This document shows, in pieces, positions 19,190 to 29,533 of a DNA stretch of 64,000 bases. The stretch is from contig JAIWNF010000067.1 in the NCBI GenBank assembly GCA_025093555.1, positions 1 to 64,000 on the forward strand, read 5' to 3'. The notes under the pieces were generated by a model that saw only the letters and a list, made by a program, of their open reading frames with translations, was not told the DNA's origin and did no database searches. Position 1 is the stretch's first letter. The number at the start of each line of letters is the position of its first letter. The translations under genes and the position numbers were made by a program. The stretch comes from Circinella umbellata (Eukaryota > Mucoromycota > Mucoromycetes > Mucorales > Lichtheimiaceae).

Positions 19190-21503
19190 ATATTTGTCAT
19201 TTGTCTGTAGAAATAACTACGTGTTTGTGTATGAAATAGGAGCTTTTTCTACATGCTCCCATTTATCTTTGTTCTCCCCCATCCAATGTAGCGATCTTTC
19301 CTTTGTACCTCCAGAATACCATTCAGGTTTCGGATTTTTGCACCAAAATTCAACCATTTTTAAAGCTTCATCCACCTGCAACATGCGAAGCTCCATATAT
19401 TCTTTGACTCGTTTCTGACGATTATACTTTTTGCTTTGGTTTTTACACTATGTCGTTCCCTATTGGCTTTCAAGATTTTTAATAGCAGGACCACTGGATA
19501 GGCCATCATGCCATTCGCGCCATAAATCCTATATTGTGCACACATCTGAACTCAATAAGTAGTGCGGTGATTGCTGGGATGATGTGGTAATGGTAGAAGC
19601 TGTAGCGGCTGGATGTTGAGGTAGATTTATTAAAGGTGTCAGTGATAAAATGTTGATGGATGATGATGATGAGGTGACAGAAGCAGAACTGTCATTTAGA
19701 GCAGCAGACGAGTTTGGTGCCTACTGAACCGAAATTGTAAGACGACCATTTGCAAGGTCCCCCATGGCCTGGTTGAAAGAGTTTATATGTTGTTGAAGAA
19801 GCTGATTATTATGGTTCACTTACTGCACAACATTGGCATGTGTTTGGCGAATATACATGTGCAAATGCGGCATAGCTCTTGAAAGCAAAAGATCTTCTGG
19901 GGGTGGGGTGATGGCAATCGATTGTTCAAGGCTACTAAAACAAATAAATATGGTAAGTTAGAACCAAGTATCACAAGTAATTTATACATTTTACAATAGA
20001 AATAGAAGACTTACGATTTATATGCCAAGTATTCTAGGTCATTAAAGAGGGGGGCACTCCAGATAGAAAGGTTTGGGTGTCGTTTTATCTTCATGACAGA
20101 ATCTTGCAAGAAGTTACTTTAAGGATTTGTAACATTTTCAAGAATCCGTCAGCAGCAATGCTTTGGTCCCCTTGGCCTTGATCAATTTTTTGTTGCCACT
20201 CTTCAACCCACGGAAAGACTTTTCTTTGCAAACTACTAGGAGGTGAAATGCCAGCTCGAGGTAAATAAAATAATTTCCCATTAGGGTCAAAAGACGCCAT
20301 TGCTCGTAACATTTGCCGAGGCAAATTCGTGAGATAGGAGCCTTCCATCGAATCGTTCGTCCACCTTCCAGCCCGTCGAATATCTGAAGCACCAGCATCA
20401 CCTAAATCCGCCATCTTTGCGCCTGATTTTCGACCTGCATGTGTGATTGATGTGGACTTTATATGACAATCATCAAATGCCTTCTTGAATGCTTTGTAAT
20501 GCACCTCATGTGAAACAGCCGTTTTCAAATCATTGGTTGCACCACTCTTAAATAGTTTGATTGTATACCATTCCTCAGGATATGTTATATCTGGGAATTG
20601 CTTACCACTAATATGCCAGCGATGGAAAAAATATATGCCAAGAGTCATCCAAAGACAAATCTCTACATGTCCGTACTGAATAGCTGATGCATGTTCTTGT
20701 TTTCCAAACTGATTTGTCTTTCCATGATCCATATGTAAAATTAAGCATGGGCACTCGACTTCAGGATTTGGTCCTTCCCCTTGCAATGGAATGTAATGTA
20801 CATCAGCCAACTCGATCTCACGAACATTTCCACCATGCATTAAGCCAAAATGAGACGCCAAAAACATTACTGCATATCGATAATGCTCAGGTCGGTCCTT
20901 GGTTAGAAAGTAGTCAATGACCTTTGTTAATTCGTCAGTAGTAGAATACCCATCAAGAATGGAACTAGCAACACGATCTGCGTAATTTTCCTTTCTTCTT
21001 CTTGTTTCTTTTTTTCTTTCATTTTTCAACAATGTCTTTACATCTGGGATTCGTGGATGGTTACCGGGGACATTGAGGTTGAGACAGCATTGATCATAGA
21101 AAAGTAGGACCATGGCACTGACATATTGTTCAATGGAGCTGAAACCGATTACATATGCCTCTATTTCTTCTTCAACTGTTGTACTATCATCATCAATTAT
21201 TCTTCTTTTTGGGTTTGTTGGACGACGTTTTCTTCCGATTACCTTTATGGATGAGAAGATATATAAGTAAAAAGAAATTACAATTTTATTTTTGTTTACT
21301 TTTTTAATGCCAGTATTACTTACAGATTCCTCCAAGAAAAAATGCAATTTATCACCAGCAACTTGATAGCAGGTAGCTAATGGATATCCTTTGTCATCAC
21401 ACCATCTAATGAATTCGTCCATCTTTGGATAGTATGTACGCTTGGTAGCATCGGGTGTAAGTTGTTGGGTTGTTCGTTGGGTTCGTCGTCTTGATTCTTG
21501 CAT
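19190..21503 (-). mobile_element. Crypton-type tyrosine recombinase gene with decayed GCR1-like tail
   Basis: The main frame (21503-20091) starts MQESRRRTQRT. It contains a Crypton-like catalytic domain: the first arginine box around FGLMHGGNVREIELADV, the H-x-x-R box in THAGRKSGAKM, and the nucleophile tyrosine in WTNDSMEGSYLTNLP. An 81-nt GT-AG intron (21323-21243) keeps frame. After a one-base contraction near 20119 the frame continues as NFLQDSVMKIKRHPNLSIW to a donor near 20016. A further exon (from about 19933) encodes SLEQSIAITPPPEDLLLSR but meets in-frame stops near 19824 and 19725. Farther on, QDLWREWHDGL and KRVKEYMELRML match a GCR1_C-type DNA-binding tail, also interrupted. Cryptons insert through site-specific recombination without target duplication. 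The catalytic half looks intact; the tail is decayed. Confidence 0.82.
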
Positions 21504-22026
21504 TGCTATGTTTAATCAATATACTTATGTCCAGGCAGCTTAACTTTGAAGACCCCCCATTAAAAGTTTGAAATTTCAAGCCCAGAATTTTACTATAAAC
21601 GAGTGACAAAATCTATAACAAAGCTTTAAAAAAATATATCTCAATAGGTTGCTCAAAACAATCAATTTATTGTCGTATTTATTGATATGAAAACATTATA
21701 TACTTTTCTGCTTAAGAGTATTATTATAATCAAACAGATTTTAACTAGCATAAGCATCCTATATCACAATTTGCATCATCGGCCTCATCCAATTGCCTGT
21801 TACTTTCATACCCATAGCCACAAGACTCCATATCGCTCGATCCTTCTAGATCAGATTGCTCTTTATTGTTAGTCAATAAACCACTGTTTATAATTTACCT
21901 TATCCTACCTGTGACTCTATTCTAGGTGTTTTTCTATTATTCATTCTGTAAGACCAGCGATCAGCATCATGGTTAAATAATTATTTGTCGTAAACAATAG
22001 CACCCATCACAAGGGAAAAGCCAGAT
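21504..22026. other. Intergenic upstream of the Crypton gene
   Basis: The stretch is AT-rich with no convincing coding frame. It probably includes the Crypton promoter and 5' boundary, which cannot be located without a second copy. Confidence 0.4.
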
Positions 22027-22404
22027 CTAGCTGCAAAGTCTGGAACAATGGAAGTTGAAGTTTTTTATGTTTTTCAGATGCATAACAAACAATCCACAAG
22101 AATTCGCATTCAGTGCAGGAATAACCACTTTCAAGCCTGTAATATGCTCCTCATTTAATAGCATATATCCTTGTGCTAATACCAGCTGGTAGATCTGCTT
22201 TTTGTATTGCGCTTCAAACAATAGTAGGATTTGACTATACTTGTAAATGTAATTACTTGCAACATCATTTTCATCAGAGTCAGTATAAGAATTATCATCT
22301 GAATATTGGAAGCAAGCAAACCCTTTCATTGGACGCCTATGAAAAATGTCATGTGTATGGATTTTGTCCTCTATTAGGGTTCCATTGTCATAATGATTGC
22401 TGAT
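22027..22404 (-). pseudogene. Unknown protein fragment, possibly transposase C-terminal region
   Basis: The minus-strand frame includes a Ser/Asp-rich patch, then YKYSQILLLFEAQYKKQIYQ and ITGLKVVIPALN. This resembles the small beta-rich segment near the C-terminus of the large transposase at 9494-9883 (YFGEAIIYFAHEYNGN), but the resemblance is loose. The 5' side is cut by the LTR at 22405. No start codon of its own is convincing. Confidence 0.35.
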
Positions 22405-22837
22405 TGTTGTGTCCAATGTATAATGGCTGAATTATAGCGGTCATTTGATATTATATATTTAAATACAGCATTTTTCAAATATGTTTCACTGACATTTTGA
22501 TATTTCACGGTGCGTTTCAATGACTTTCAGTATTAAAGACGTCCATCTTCTTTATCGTTACTATTTAACAGCTGCGTTGATATATTATTTTATCAATAGA
22601 AAAATGTATAGGACATAATGTTTACATATCTTATTGTCATTATTCATCATTATTAACAAATCAGAAGACTATCATTGTTTCATACATGCATATTGATATA
22701 CCCATTCATTGATTAGGATTTAATATAAATAGTGTCAATAATTTCATTGAATAAAGCTTCAATTCAATTATTGTTCTTTTGAGTCTCGTTGACTTTTATA
22801 GCGTCTCTTTTATTTATTAATGTTGATTAATACAACA
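22405..22837 (-). mobile_element. Second LTR copy of the 7755 family
   Basis: Read on the minus strand it starts TGTTGTATTAATC and ends TTGGACACAACA. It shares with the copy at 7755-8174 the order GAGACG, GTCAACGAGAC, AAAAGAACAATAATTGAA, GCAGCTGT, GAAGA and the terminal GGAYACAACA. It is 433 bp. Flanks on the minus strand are ATATA and ATCAG, so no perfect target duplication remains. Coding-like frames on both sides suggest it split an older gene. Confidence 0.75.
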
Positions 22838-23138
22838 TATATCCTGGCAACGAACGTTTGAATTTTTGTAAGTCTTTTTGGAGCTCAAAGGTGTTATAAG
22901 CTCCCAATTCCTTGCAGATCTCAACTAGGAGGTCGAAACCTCTACTTCTTTGCTCTGATTCTTTATTCTGGCTTTTGCAGACTCTTTGGACAACTGCTTT
23001 AATATATTCATCAACTTGCTTCTTGGTAAATAAAGTTTGTTCCACATGTTGACTATTATTGAGATCACTTACACTCCTTTCCACGGTGCGCGGCTTACCA
23101 AGATCTAGAGGAAAAAGACAAAACGGGAAAAAAATCAT
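22838..23138 (-). pseudogene. Unknown coding fragment upstream of the LTR
   Basis: A plausible exon begins after a CCTCTAG acceptor near 23104. It encodes a Lys/Glu/Gln-rich helical stretch that includes KKQVDEYIKAVVQRVCKSQ and DLLVEICKELGAYNTFELQ, then runs into the LTR. No domain is recognised. It may be the 5' part of the gene whose 3' part remains at 22027-22404, but frames across the LTR cannot be proven continuous. Confidence 0.35.
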
Positions 23139-23299
23139 ATTAAGTAAAAATAAAGCACGGCTCAGAGAGCTTGTACCACTTCGAACTCTAAAGCTGAGGC
23201 AACAAGAATTGCATTAGGAACGATATGCAATCCCTATTTTCAATTTTTATTTAACTAGAATTGTAATTAGCTGTCACATCTGACAATTGCATTTCTATA

Positions 23300-24255
23300 C
23301 TGTCACCGGCTCACTGCTCGCTATAACGATATTCGATATAATGATCGGGTTTTGGGGTCCAAGGTCCAACAAGGCAAAATTAAGCAGGGAAATATCGTTA
23401 ATTTTATATAACAATATCCAATAGAGTTTTAGCAAAAACATCGTTATATCGAGTAGACAACTAATATCTTTAATTTAAAAAAAGAAATAATACTAGTCTG
23501 TTGGGCATTTTTTATGTTCTTTAGTTTTTAAACATTTTTGTCAAGAGTTTAAACATCAAATTCGTCTTCAGGCATCGCCTTTTCCACAAAAAAAAGTAAT
23601 ATCCTGCTTCTGCTTCTTATAAAAATTAGAGTTTTTTTCCAACTATCCTTGTCCAACCTTTTCTTTTTCAATTTGCATGGATTCGGAAACAATAATACAT
23701 AGACAGTTTTTAATGCTTATCATAATATGATACTCGCATTTTTTTTCTTATATCGTAGCAGGGGATCAGCATTAATTATATGTAATTAAGCGATTGTAAT
23801 TCAATTAGAAGTGATAAGACAAAGAATATATAATAAAGAAAACTGTATAAAGAAAAAAAGAGCTGTTTTATTTTTATAGCTTATTTACGGTACGTATGAA
23901 TGATATAATGTGCTAAAGTTTTCTTCTTTTGCAAAACATATTAGATACATGTGAGGTCAAGTGCATATGGATAGATCATTATAACTCAGATCAAAGAATT
24001 CGTTATACAGTTGAACCCCGTTTTTTGCACAGGTGGGATTTGGCTTGAAAGTAGTGCAAAAACCGGGGGTGTGCAAAAAGTGGGGTCGAAAACATAGTAA
24101 AATTATAGTGGGATTTAGGCTGAGAGGCGTGCAAAAAGTGGGGGTGTGCAAAAACCGGGAGTGCAAAAAACGGGGTTCGACTGTAACGATTATTCGATAT
24201 AACGATGCCCTTTTGGTTTCATGGGGGGTATCATTGTTATAGCGAGCGGTGACGG
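23300..24255. mobile_element. Inverted-repeat element, pogo/Tc1-like, with TA duplication
   Basis: The left end CTGTCACCGGCTCACTGCTC and the right end, read inverted, CCGTCACCGCTCGCTATAAC share an imperfect inverted repeat that continues as CTATAACGATATTCGATATAA-type motifs. TA flanks both ends (23298-23299 and 24256-24257). The 956-bp interior has only scraps of coding potential: on the minus strand near 23560-23600 a frame ends EKAMPEDEFDV, which could be a transposase C-terminus. A second small element is nested near the right end. Confidence 0.65.
24008..24183. mobile_element. Nested 176-bp MITE with 23-bp inverted repeats
   Basis: Ends are CAGTTGAACCCCGTTTTTT followed by GCAC, and the inverse with one mismatch. 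TA sits on both sides (24006-24007 and 24184-24185). Internal GTGCAAAAAS repeats extend the inverted symmetry. No coding capacity. Ends beginning CAG and a TA target site fit pogo/Fot1-type MITEs. Confidence 0.88.
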
Positions 24256-24556
24256 TATATTAGTAACTTAATTATTACTTTCATATTCTTTATCCTTTTC
24301 TTTATTTAATATTTTCAATTATCAATATAAGTTTGACCAGTTAGTAACATTGGTGAGTATTTTTATTATTATAACCCTGTTAATTATAATATTACGGGTC
24401 AAATGAAAAATCTGTAATTCTCTTTTCCATCAATTTTATTGGCTGAAAACTTTCCCCAGTGAGCGGAAAGAGTTTCATTTAATGCAGCCAATTTCTATTT
24501 TCCCTTTTACATACACAGACACATACGAAACAAAAAAGAGAAACTTTATCCATATA

Positions 24557-25598
24557 ATGTCACAAACAGCTCATCCTCATTCAGCCATTCATTTATATAA
24601 TTTCCTCTCTTCTGTTCAATCGACATTTTCAACTGTGGATGAATATCAAGAAGAGTTTGAAACCTTATTATTATCACCGCACTACACCCCCGAGTTATTT
24701 GACTCGGTCATGGCAGAATTGTATAATGTAATGACACTTGAGCAACAAAATGAACGTCGTTTATCTTTATGGCCCGAATTGCAAAAGATTATGCAAGCAG
24801 CAAAACAAGATCCGCAATACGATTCTCTTTTAATGCGAATAACAGAAAGCTTTTTCTTTATCCGTCACGTGGATTCGGTATTAAATAATGATAATCAGTT
24901 AGAAGCTTTTGTACGAAGTTTGCTATTAGATAGTCCAGATGCTGACCATGGTCAGGTAATGGCATCTATTGCTGGTTTTTTACAAACTTTGGATCGTACA
25001 ACGCGTGCTGGTGTAGAGTCAGTGCTTAGTCAACAACGTCAAGCATCTGAACCGAGTAAATTTTTTCTTCTTCTTTCGTCTTCATTTGATAACATCTGCT
25101 AGGGATTTATAAGGGTCAAGGTAAAATTCTTTATATAAGAGTAGTTTATTAAATTGTTTATATATATAATACAGGTTCAACAGACAAATTACTGCTTCAA
25201 ATCCGACGAGTTCTTGATGATGATGTTTTATTTATGGAATTTAATGAGATTATGGATACAGATACATTAGCAGGTGTTGCATGGAACGAAACATTATTAA
25301 AATTATTTCAACTTGTTCAGTCACGAAAACCAGAAGTATGGGATTCAATTAGCTCTATTTTAGATCAAGCACAATCGGCACATGGTAATGAGCAAACTAA
25401 GTGGTTTTTTTTTTCACATAGTTGGATTAATTTGATAATTTAATTTATAATATGACGTAATACATAGATACAACAGAATATAGTTCATATGAAGAATATG
25501 TTCAAAAGAACTTTTTGGATGATGGAGGTCAACAATATTTGGATAGTGAAGTAGACCGAGCTCGAGTTGAAAGTATGTTTGGTAGTTTATCAATGTAA
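24557..25598 (+). CDS. Unrecognised 285-aa protein
   Basis: Four exons join in frame: 24557-25055, an 18-nt micro-exon 25103-25120, 25175-25384 and 25468-25598, each with GT-AG borders. The protein starts MSQTAHPHSAIHLY and ends VESMFGSLSM. It is predominantly helical and acidic, with no signal peptide or membrane segment (LPELQKIM-like and EFNEIMDTDTLAGVAWN segments). An in-frame ATG at 24482 would add 25 residues; the internal ATG is preferred because the added segment looks like untranslated sequence. I recognise no domain. The clean splicing and natural composition make it a real host gene. Confidence 0.75.
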
Positions 25599-25861
25599 AA
25601 AGTATAAAAATAATGTGTAAATATATTTTGTTTGTTTGTTTGTTTGTGGTATTATGATATTGAAATGGTTTATTTTGTTTTCCTTCAAATATATAAACAA
25701 AGTATAAATGTAGTTATAGCTTATAGGTGATAATGTAAGATTGTGTGGGAAGAATTGAGAGGTGGGAGATGAGAATATATAATTATGTACTTATACAGCA
25801 TTAAAAGTTGGCTTTTTTTTTATGAATGAGTAATGTGATGTTTGAAGAGCGAGAAAAGGTT

Positions 25862-26999
25862 TTAAATGCTTGACATTAAATTATTAAGAGCATCATTTTC
25901 ACTCGGTAATAAAAACACAATGCCATAACTTGCTCCTGCAGCAATTGCACCAATAAGTAATGTTTGAATAGCCCCTTTTAAAGCACCTTTTGGATTAACA
26001 AGACGACTTTTGGCATAACCAAAAATCAATAATGTTAGTGAAGTGACAGCAATTGAAACATATAAAGCTAACATAGAATCATCTATAAACACATAAGGAA
26101 GTAATGGAATTAAACCTCCAAAAAAGTATGAGGATCCGATTGTTAATGCTGAAATCTGCAAACAAAACGAACAAAACAAACAAACAAGAGATTTATGCAT
26201 GAGTAATAGATTCCAATTCTACTTTAAACTTATAATGATTATACATACCCAACTTCTTTGAGGATCAGGCATCTCAAGGTTTAACTCAAATTTCATCATA
26301 AAGTCAACAAATTTTTCTGGATCACTTTTTAATTGATCAATTAACGGTTGAAGACCTTCACGAGTCAAACCATAAGGTTCTAAAATTTCAACAATTTCAT
26401 CTTCTTCATCTTGTGGACATTCTTCAACTTCACGTTCTTCACGTAAACGTTCTGTTTTATAGTGGTCCATTTCTGATCGTGCTGCTAAATATCCACCCAA
26501 TCCCATAGAGATTGCACCACTGTAAAAATACATATTAGGTAAGAGTTTTCAAGATTATATTATATTTAGTACCCCATTATATATATTTTTTACCTGACAA
26601 GTTCTATAAACATAAAAAAAAAAGTTTTATAAATAGAGAAATTAGATGATAATGATCACTCACTTGTAGGCTCACTACATATTAATAAATATATTACCAG
26701 CTGCACCACCATAGACAACAATTTTACTATTCCCAAGAGATGATAATCCTGCTGCTAAAGCAAATGGAACAGTCAAACCATCTAATAGTTAACAAAAAAA
26801 AAAAAAAGAATGAGTGAAAAAAACTTTTTTTTTTCTTTGCTTCGTCAATCTAAAAAGTTAGTTAAAAAAAACATATACCCGATAAGCCGATAATAGCATC
26901 ACGAACAACTTCAGCCGATTCAAAGTGTTTTTCTCTATGACCCACAGGTTGATATTCATTTGATGGATGACGACGAAGACTATTAAAGAATGAAGTCAT
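25862..26999 (-). CDS. CCC1/VIT1-family vacuolar iron/manganese transporter
   Basis: Five exons (26999-26879, 26781-26698, a 10-nt micro-exon 26603-26594, 26519-26249, 26155-25862) sum to 260 codons including the stop. Family landmarks: the first helix with VVRDAIIGLSDGLTVPFALA, then GGAAG-ELVSGAISMGLGGYL, with the E and S supplied by the micro-exon. A cytosolic loop rich in Glu (REEREVEECPQDEEDE, residues about 90-120) corresponds to the metal-binding domain. Three further membrane helices follow (TIGSSYFFGGLIPLLPYV, LYVSIAVTSLTLLIFG, GAIQTLLIGAIAAGASYG). Such proteins exchange protons for Fe2+ or Mn2+ and store metal in the vacuole. A 259-residue length suits the family. Confidence in family is high; the metal specificity is unknown. 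Confidence 0.92.
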
Positions 27000-27353
27000 T
27001 TTTTTTGGTTGTTTGTTGTTATTCTTTTGTTTGAAACGTTGAAGGGAAAAAAAATAAAAAAGTGTTGAAAAAAAAAAGAAAAAAAAAGTCTTTGAATTTA
27101 ACCAACGATGAGCTGTGTTACCTTTATAGTTTGGCATGCCGAAGATGCCCGCTCTTTTACAACGGAGTAAACATGCTTTAAAAAGACCCCTTTTTATTTT
27201 TTCCATTTACTAGATTTTTAGACTGTTTTTTGCGCATGATAATTATTTTAGTATATTTTTTTTTTATTTATTAAAGATGACATCTTAATTATGTCCTTTT
27301 TATTTTTTTTTACTATGGAAATAATATAATACAACAATTTTTTTTCTCTTTAA
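27000..27353. other. Intergenic, no gene seen
   Basis: T/A homopolymer-rich spacer. It contains the promoter of the transporter gene and the 3' flank of the leucine-rich-repeat gene, both on the minus strand. Confidence 0.5.
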
Positions 27354-29533
27354 TTATGAATCTTCTTCGTCTATATCTTTTGTTGGTTTCTCTTGTCGTT
27401 TTAATTTAGACAAGGCTAAAAATCCAGATCGATGATTGTTATTGTTAACTTTTTTGTGTTGTGATTTCCATCTTGATAACAATTTATTTGATGTTGATGT
27501 AATACTATCTGATTCAGTATGGTGTTGTTGTGATTGTGATTGTGATTGTGATTGCTGTTGTTGTTGTAATGATATTTCTGATAATGAAGAAGAAGAAGAA
27601 GAAGAAGAGGGTGAAGAGGAAGATGAAGATGAAGAATCACCGGTCATTGATTGTTGTTTTTCAATAATACTACTTTCAGTGATTGACTCTTCGTTCAATA
27701 ATAATCTTCGACTCGCACTATGAATCCACTGATTTTTCCCGTGAGTATTTCGTTTTTTAGAACGTGATGATGACGATGATGATGATGACGTTGACATGAA
27801 CGCATGGTGATTGTTATTGGTAGTAGTAGTAGTAGTAGTCGCCGTAGGAATGATATCATCCAAAACAGTACTTGATTCATACGTATCTGTAGCGACAGTA
27901 GGAGAACACATGATTGTTGTTGTTGATATTGGTTTCGGTAAGGGTTGTTCGGCAAACATGTTTAAAATCCGGTCATCTTCATTAATCCAATGTGCCGTAC
28001 ATAACCGATGTTCCAAAGGTACCATTATTTCCGATTTTTCAACCCATTGACCTCGTGTAACAAATGTATCAAAATATGGACCATGACAAGATGAACATAC
28101 TTTAGCTGATTGAAGATATTCAATAAGATGAGGTGGTAAATCACTTGCTGAATATATGTCTTGTTGATGTTTCTTTTGTTTTTGTAATCGTCGTCGTGAT
28201 CGTGATCGTCGTTCACTATGCTGTTGTAATTGTTTTTCTCGCACAATAATTCGGGCACATGTTTCCAAAAGACTTGGAAGACCTTTTGATTGTAGTAGCG
28301 AATATGAATGTGCTTCTTTTGTTTTCAATGGACAATTATCCAATAAAAGTTGTCGTAAGTAAGGTAATTGGGCCAATTCTGCAGGTAGTACTTGAATTGG
28401 GTTATTAGATAAATCCAATGTAGCAAGTTGATTCATATTAGAAATATGATAGGATAGATAAGATATATGATTACGAGAAGCATCCAAAGTATGTAACTTT
28501 TTTAAATGAATACTGAGACATGGTGTGAGATCATGAATATGATTATTGGAAAGATCCAATTCGGTAAGCTTAGATAAATGAATGATTGTATCGGGTATTG
28601 ACTCTAATTGATTATGTGATAAACGTAAATATTCCAAATTTTCCAAGTGTCCAATTGCATCTGGTAATTGTACTAATTGATTATATGATCTAAAATATAC
28701 AAATCAAAATGATTAGCTCTCTGGTCTGTGATCTTTATTTTTTCTATATACTTGATACATCCCTTCTTTAAATAGCTGTATTTTATCTCTCTCTCTCTCT
28801 CTCTCTCTCTTTTCCTATTCCTCATCATTATTTATACGTGCATAATACAATTAATTTATATGACTCCAGTTTTTTTTTTAACTTACAGATCCAATTTTCG
28901 TATCATATTCAACCGAGCAATATTACAGCTGAGATTAATAAGCCGTCGGCCCGAAAGATCGATTTCTTGCATTGATTTGTCGACACTACCTTTATAAGCA
29001 TCCAAAAATGTAAATCGAACGTTTATAGTATTTGTTGTTGTCATCTTTGTTTTTATTGGATTTATATCTGTTTGATCATTATCATTATTGCTGATATTAT
29101 TTTTACTCGTATTGTTATTTGATCTTGATGTCACTTGAGTATTTTTATGGTTGTAGTAAGTCGTGTCAACATATGTGAGCTCTTTTTCTAATAATAGTAA
29201 TAATAATAATTGTTGTTGTTGTAGACTATTATTGTTGTTATGTACTTGTTCATTATATCCAGAATCTACTCGACCTAATTTAACTGAAGATAATGTAGTT
29301 GTTGGTGATGCAGGTGATGAAGGTAATGTAAGTTGAGGAAAAAGAAGTAATTCAGCTAATGCAAAGAGATGAGGTTGAGTAAGAACGAGATCATTATCGC
29401 TATTATTATTATTAATATTGTTGGTATTAGTATTGGTATCAGAGCTAGAATTATTGGTAATAGTAATAGTGGTATTAGAAGCAACGTAGCCAAAAGTAAG
29501 TGTCCCTTGATTTTTACTAGTAGCTTGACCCAT
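27354..29533 (-). CDS. Leucine-rich-repeat protein with cysteine motif and low-complexity tail
   Basis: Two exons (29533-28887 and 28689-27354) give 660 residues. The start MGQATSKN fits an N-myristoylation signal (Gly2, Ser6). An Asn/Thr/Gln/Leu-rich region follows, then six to seven leucine-rich repeats of the LxxLxLSxNxL type spanning the splice (for example NLEYLRLSHNQLESIP, QLATLDLSNNPIQVLP). After the repeats comes a cap (LPSLLETCARIIV) and a conserved-looking zinc-ligand-like segment (VCSSCHGPYFDTF ... VPLEHRLCTAHW), similar in layout to animal LRRC-type proteins. The last 200 residues are Ser/Gln/Thr-rich. The likely role is a membrane-tethered scaffold for signalling; the exact orthologue is not identified. 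Confidence 0.85.

Noticed and set aside
27436..28258. Several frames opposite or beside the leucine-rich-repeat exon
   Set aside because: Shadows of the low-complexity coding repeats; the minus-strand leucine-rich-repeat frame explains the region.
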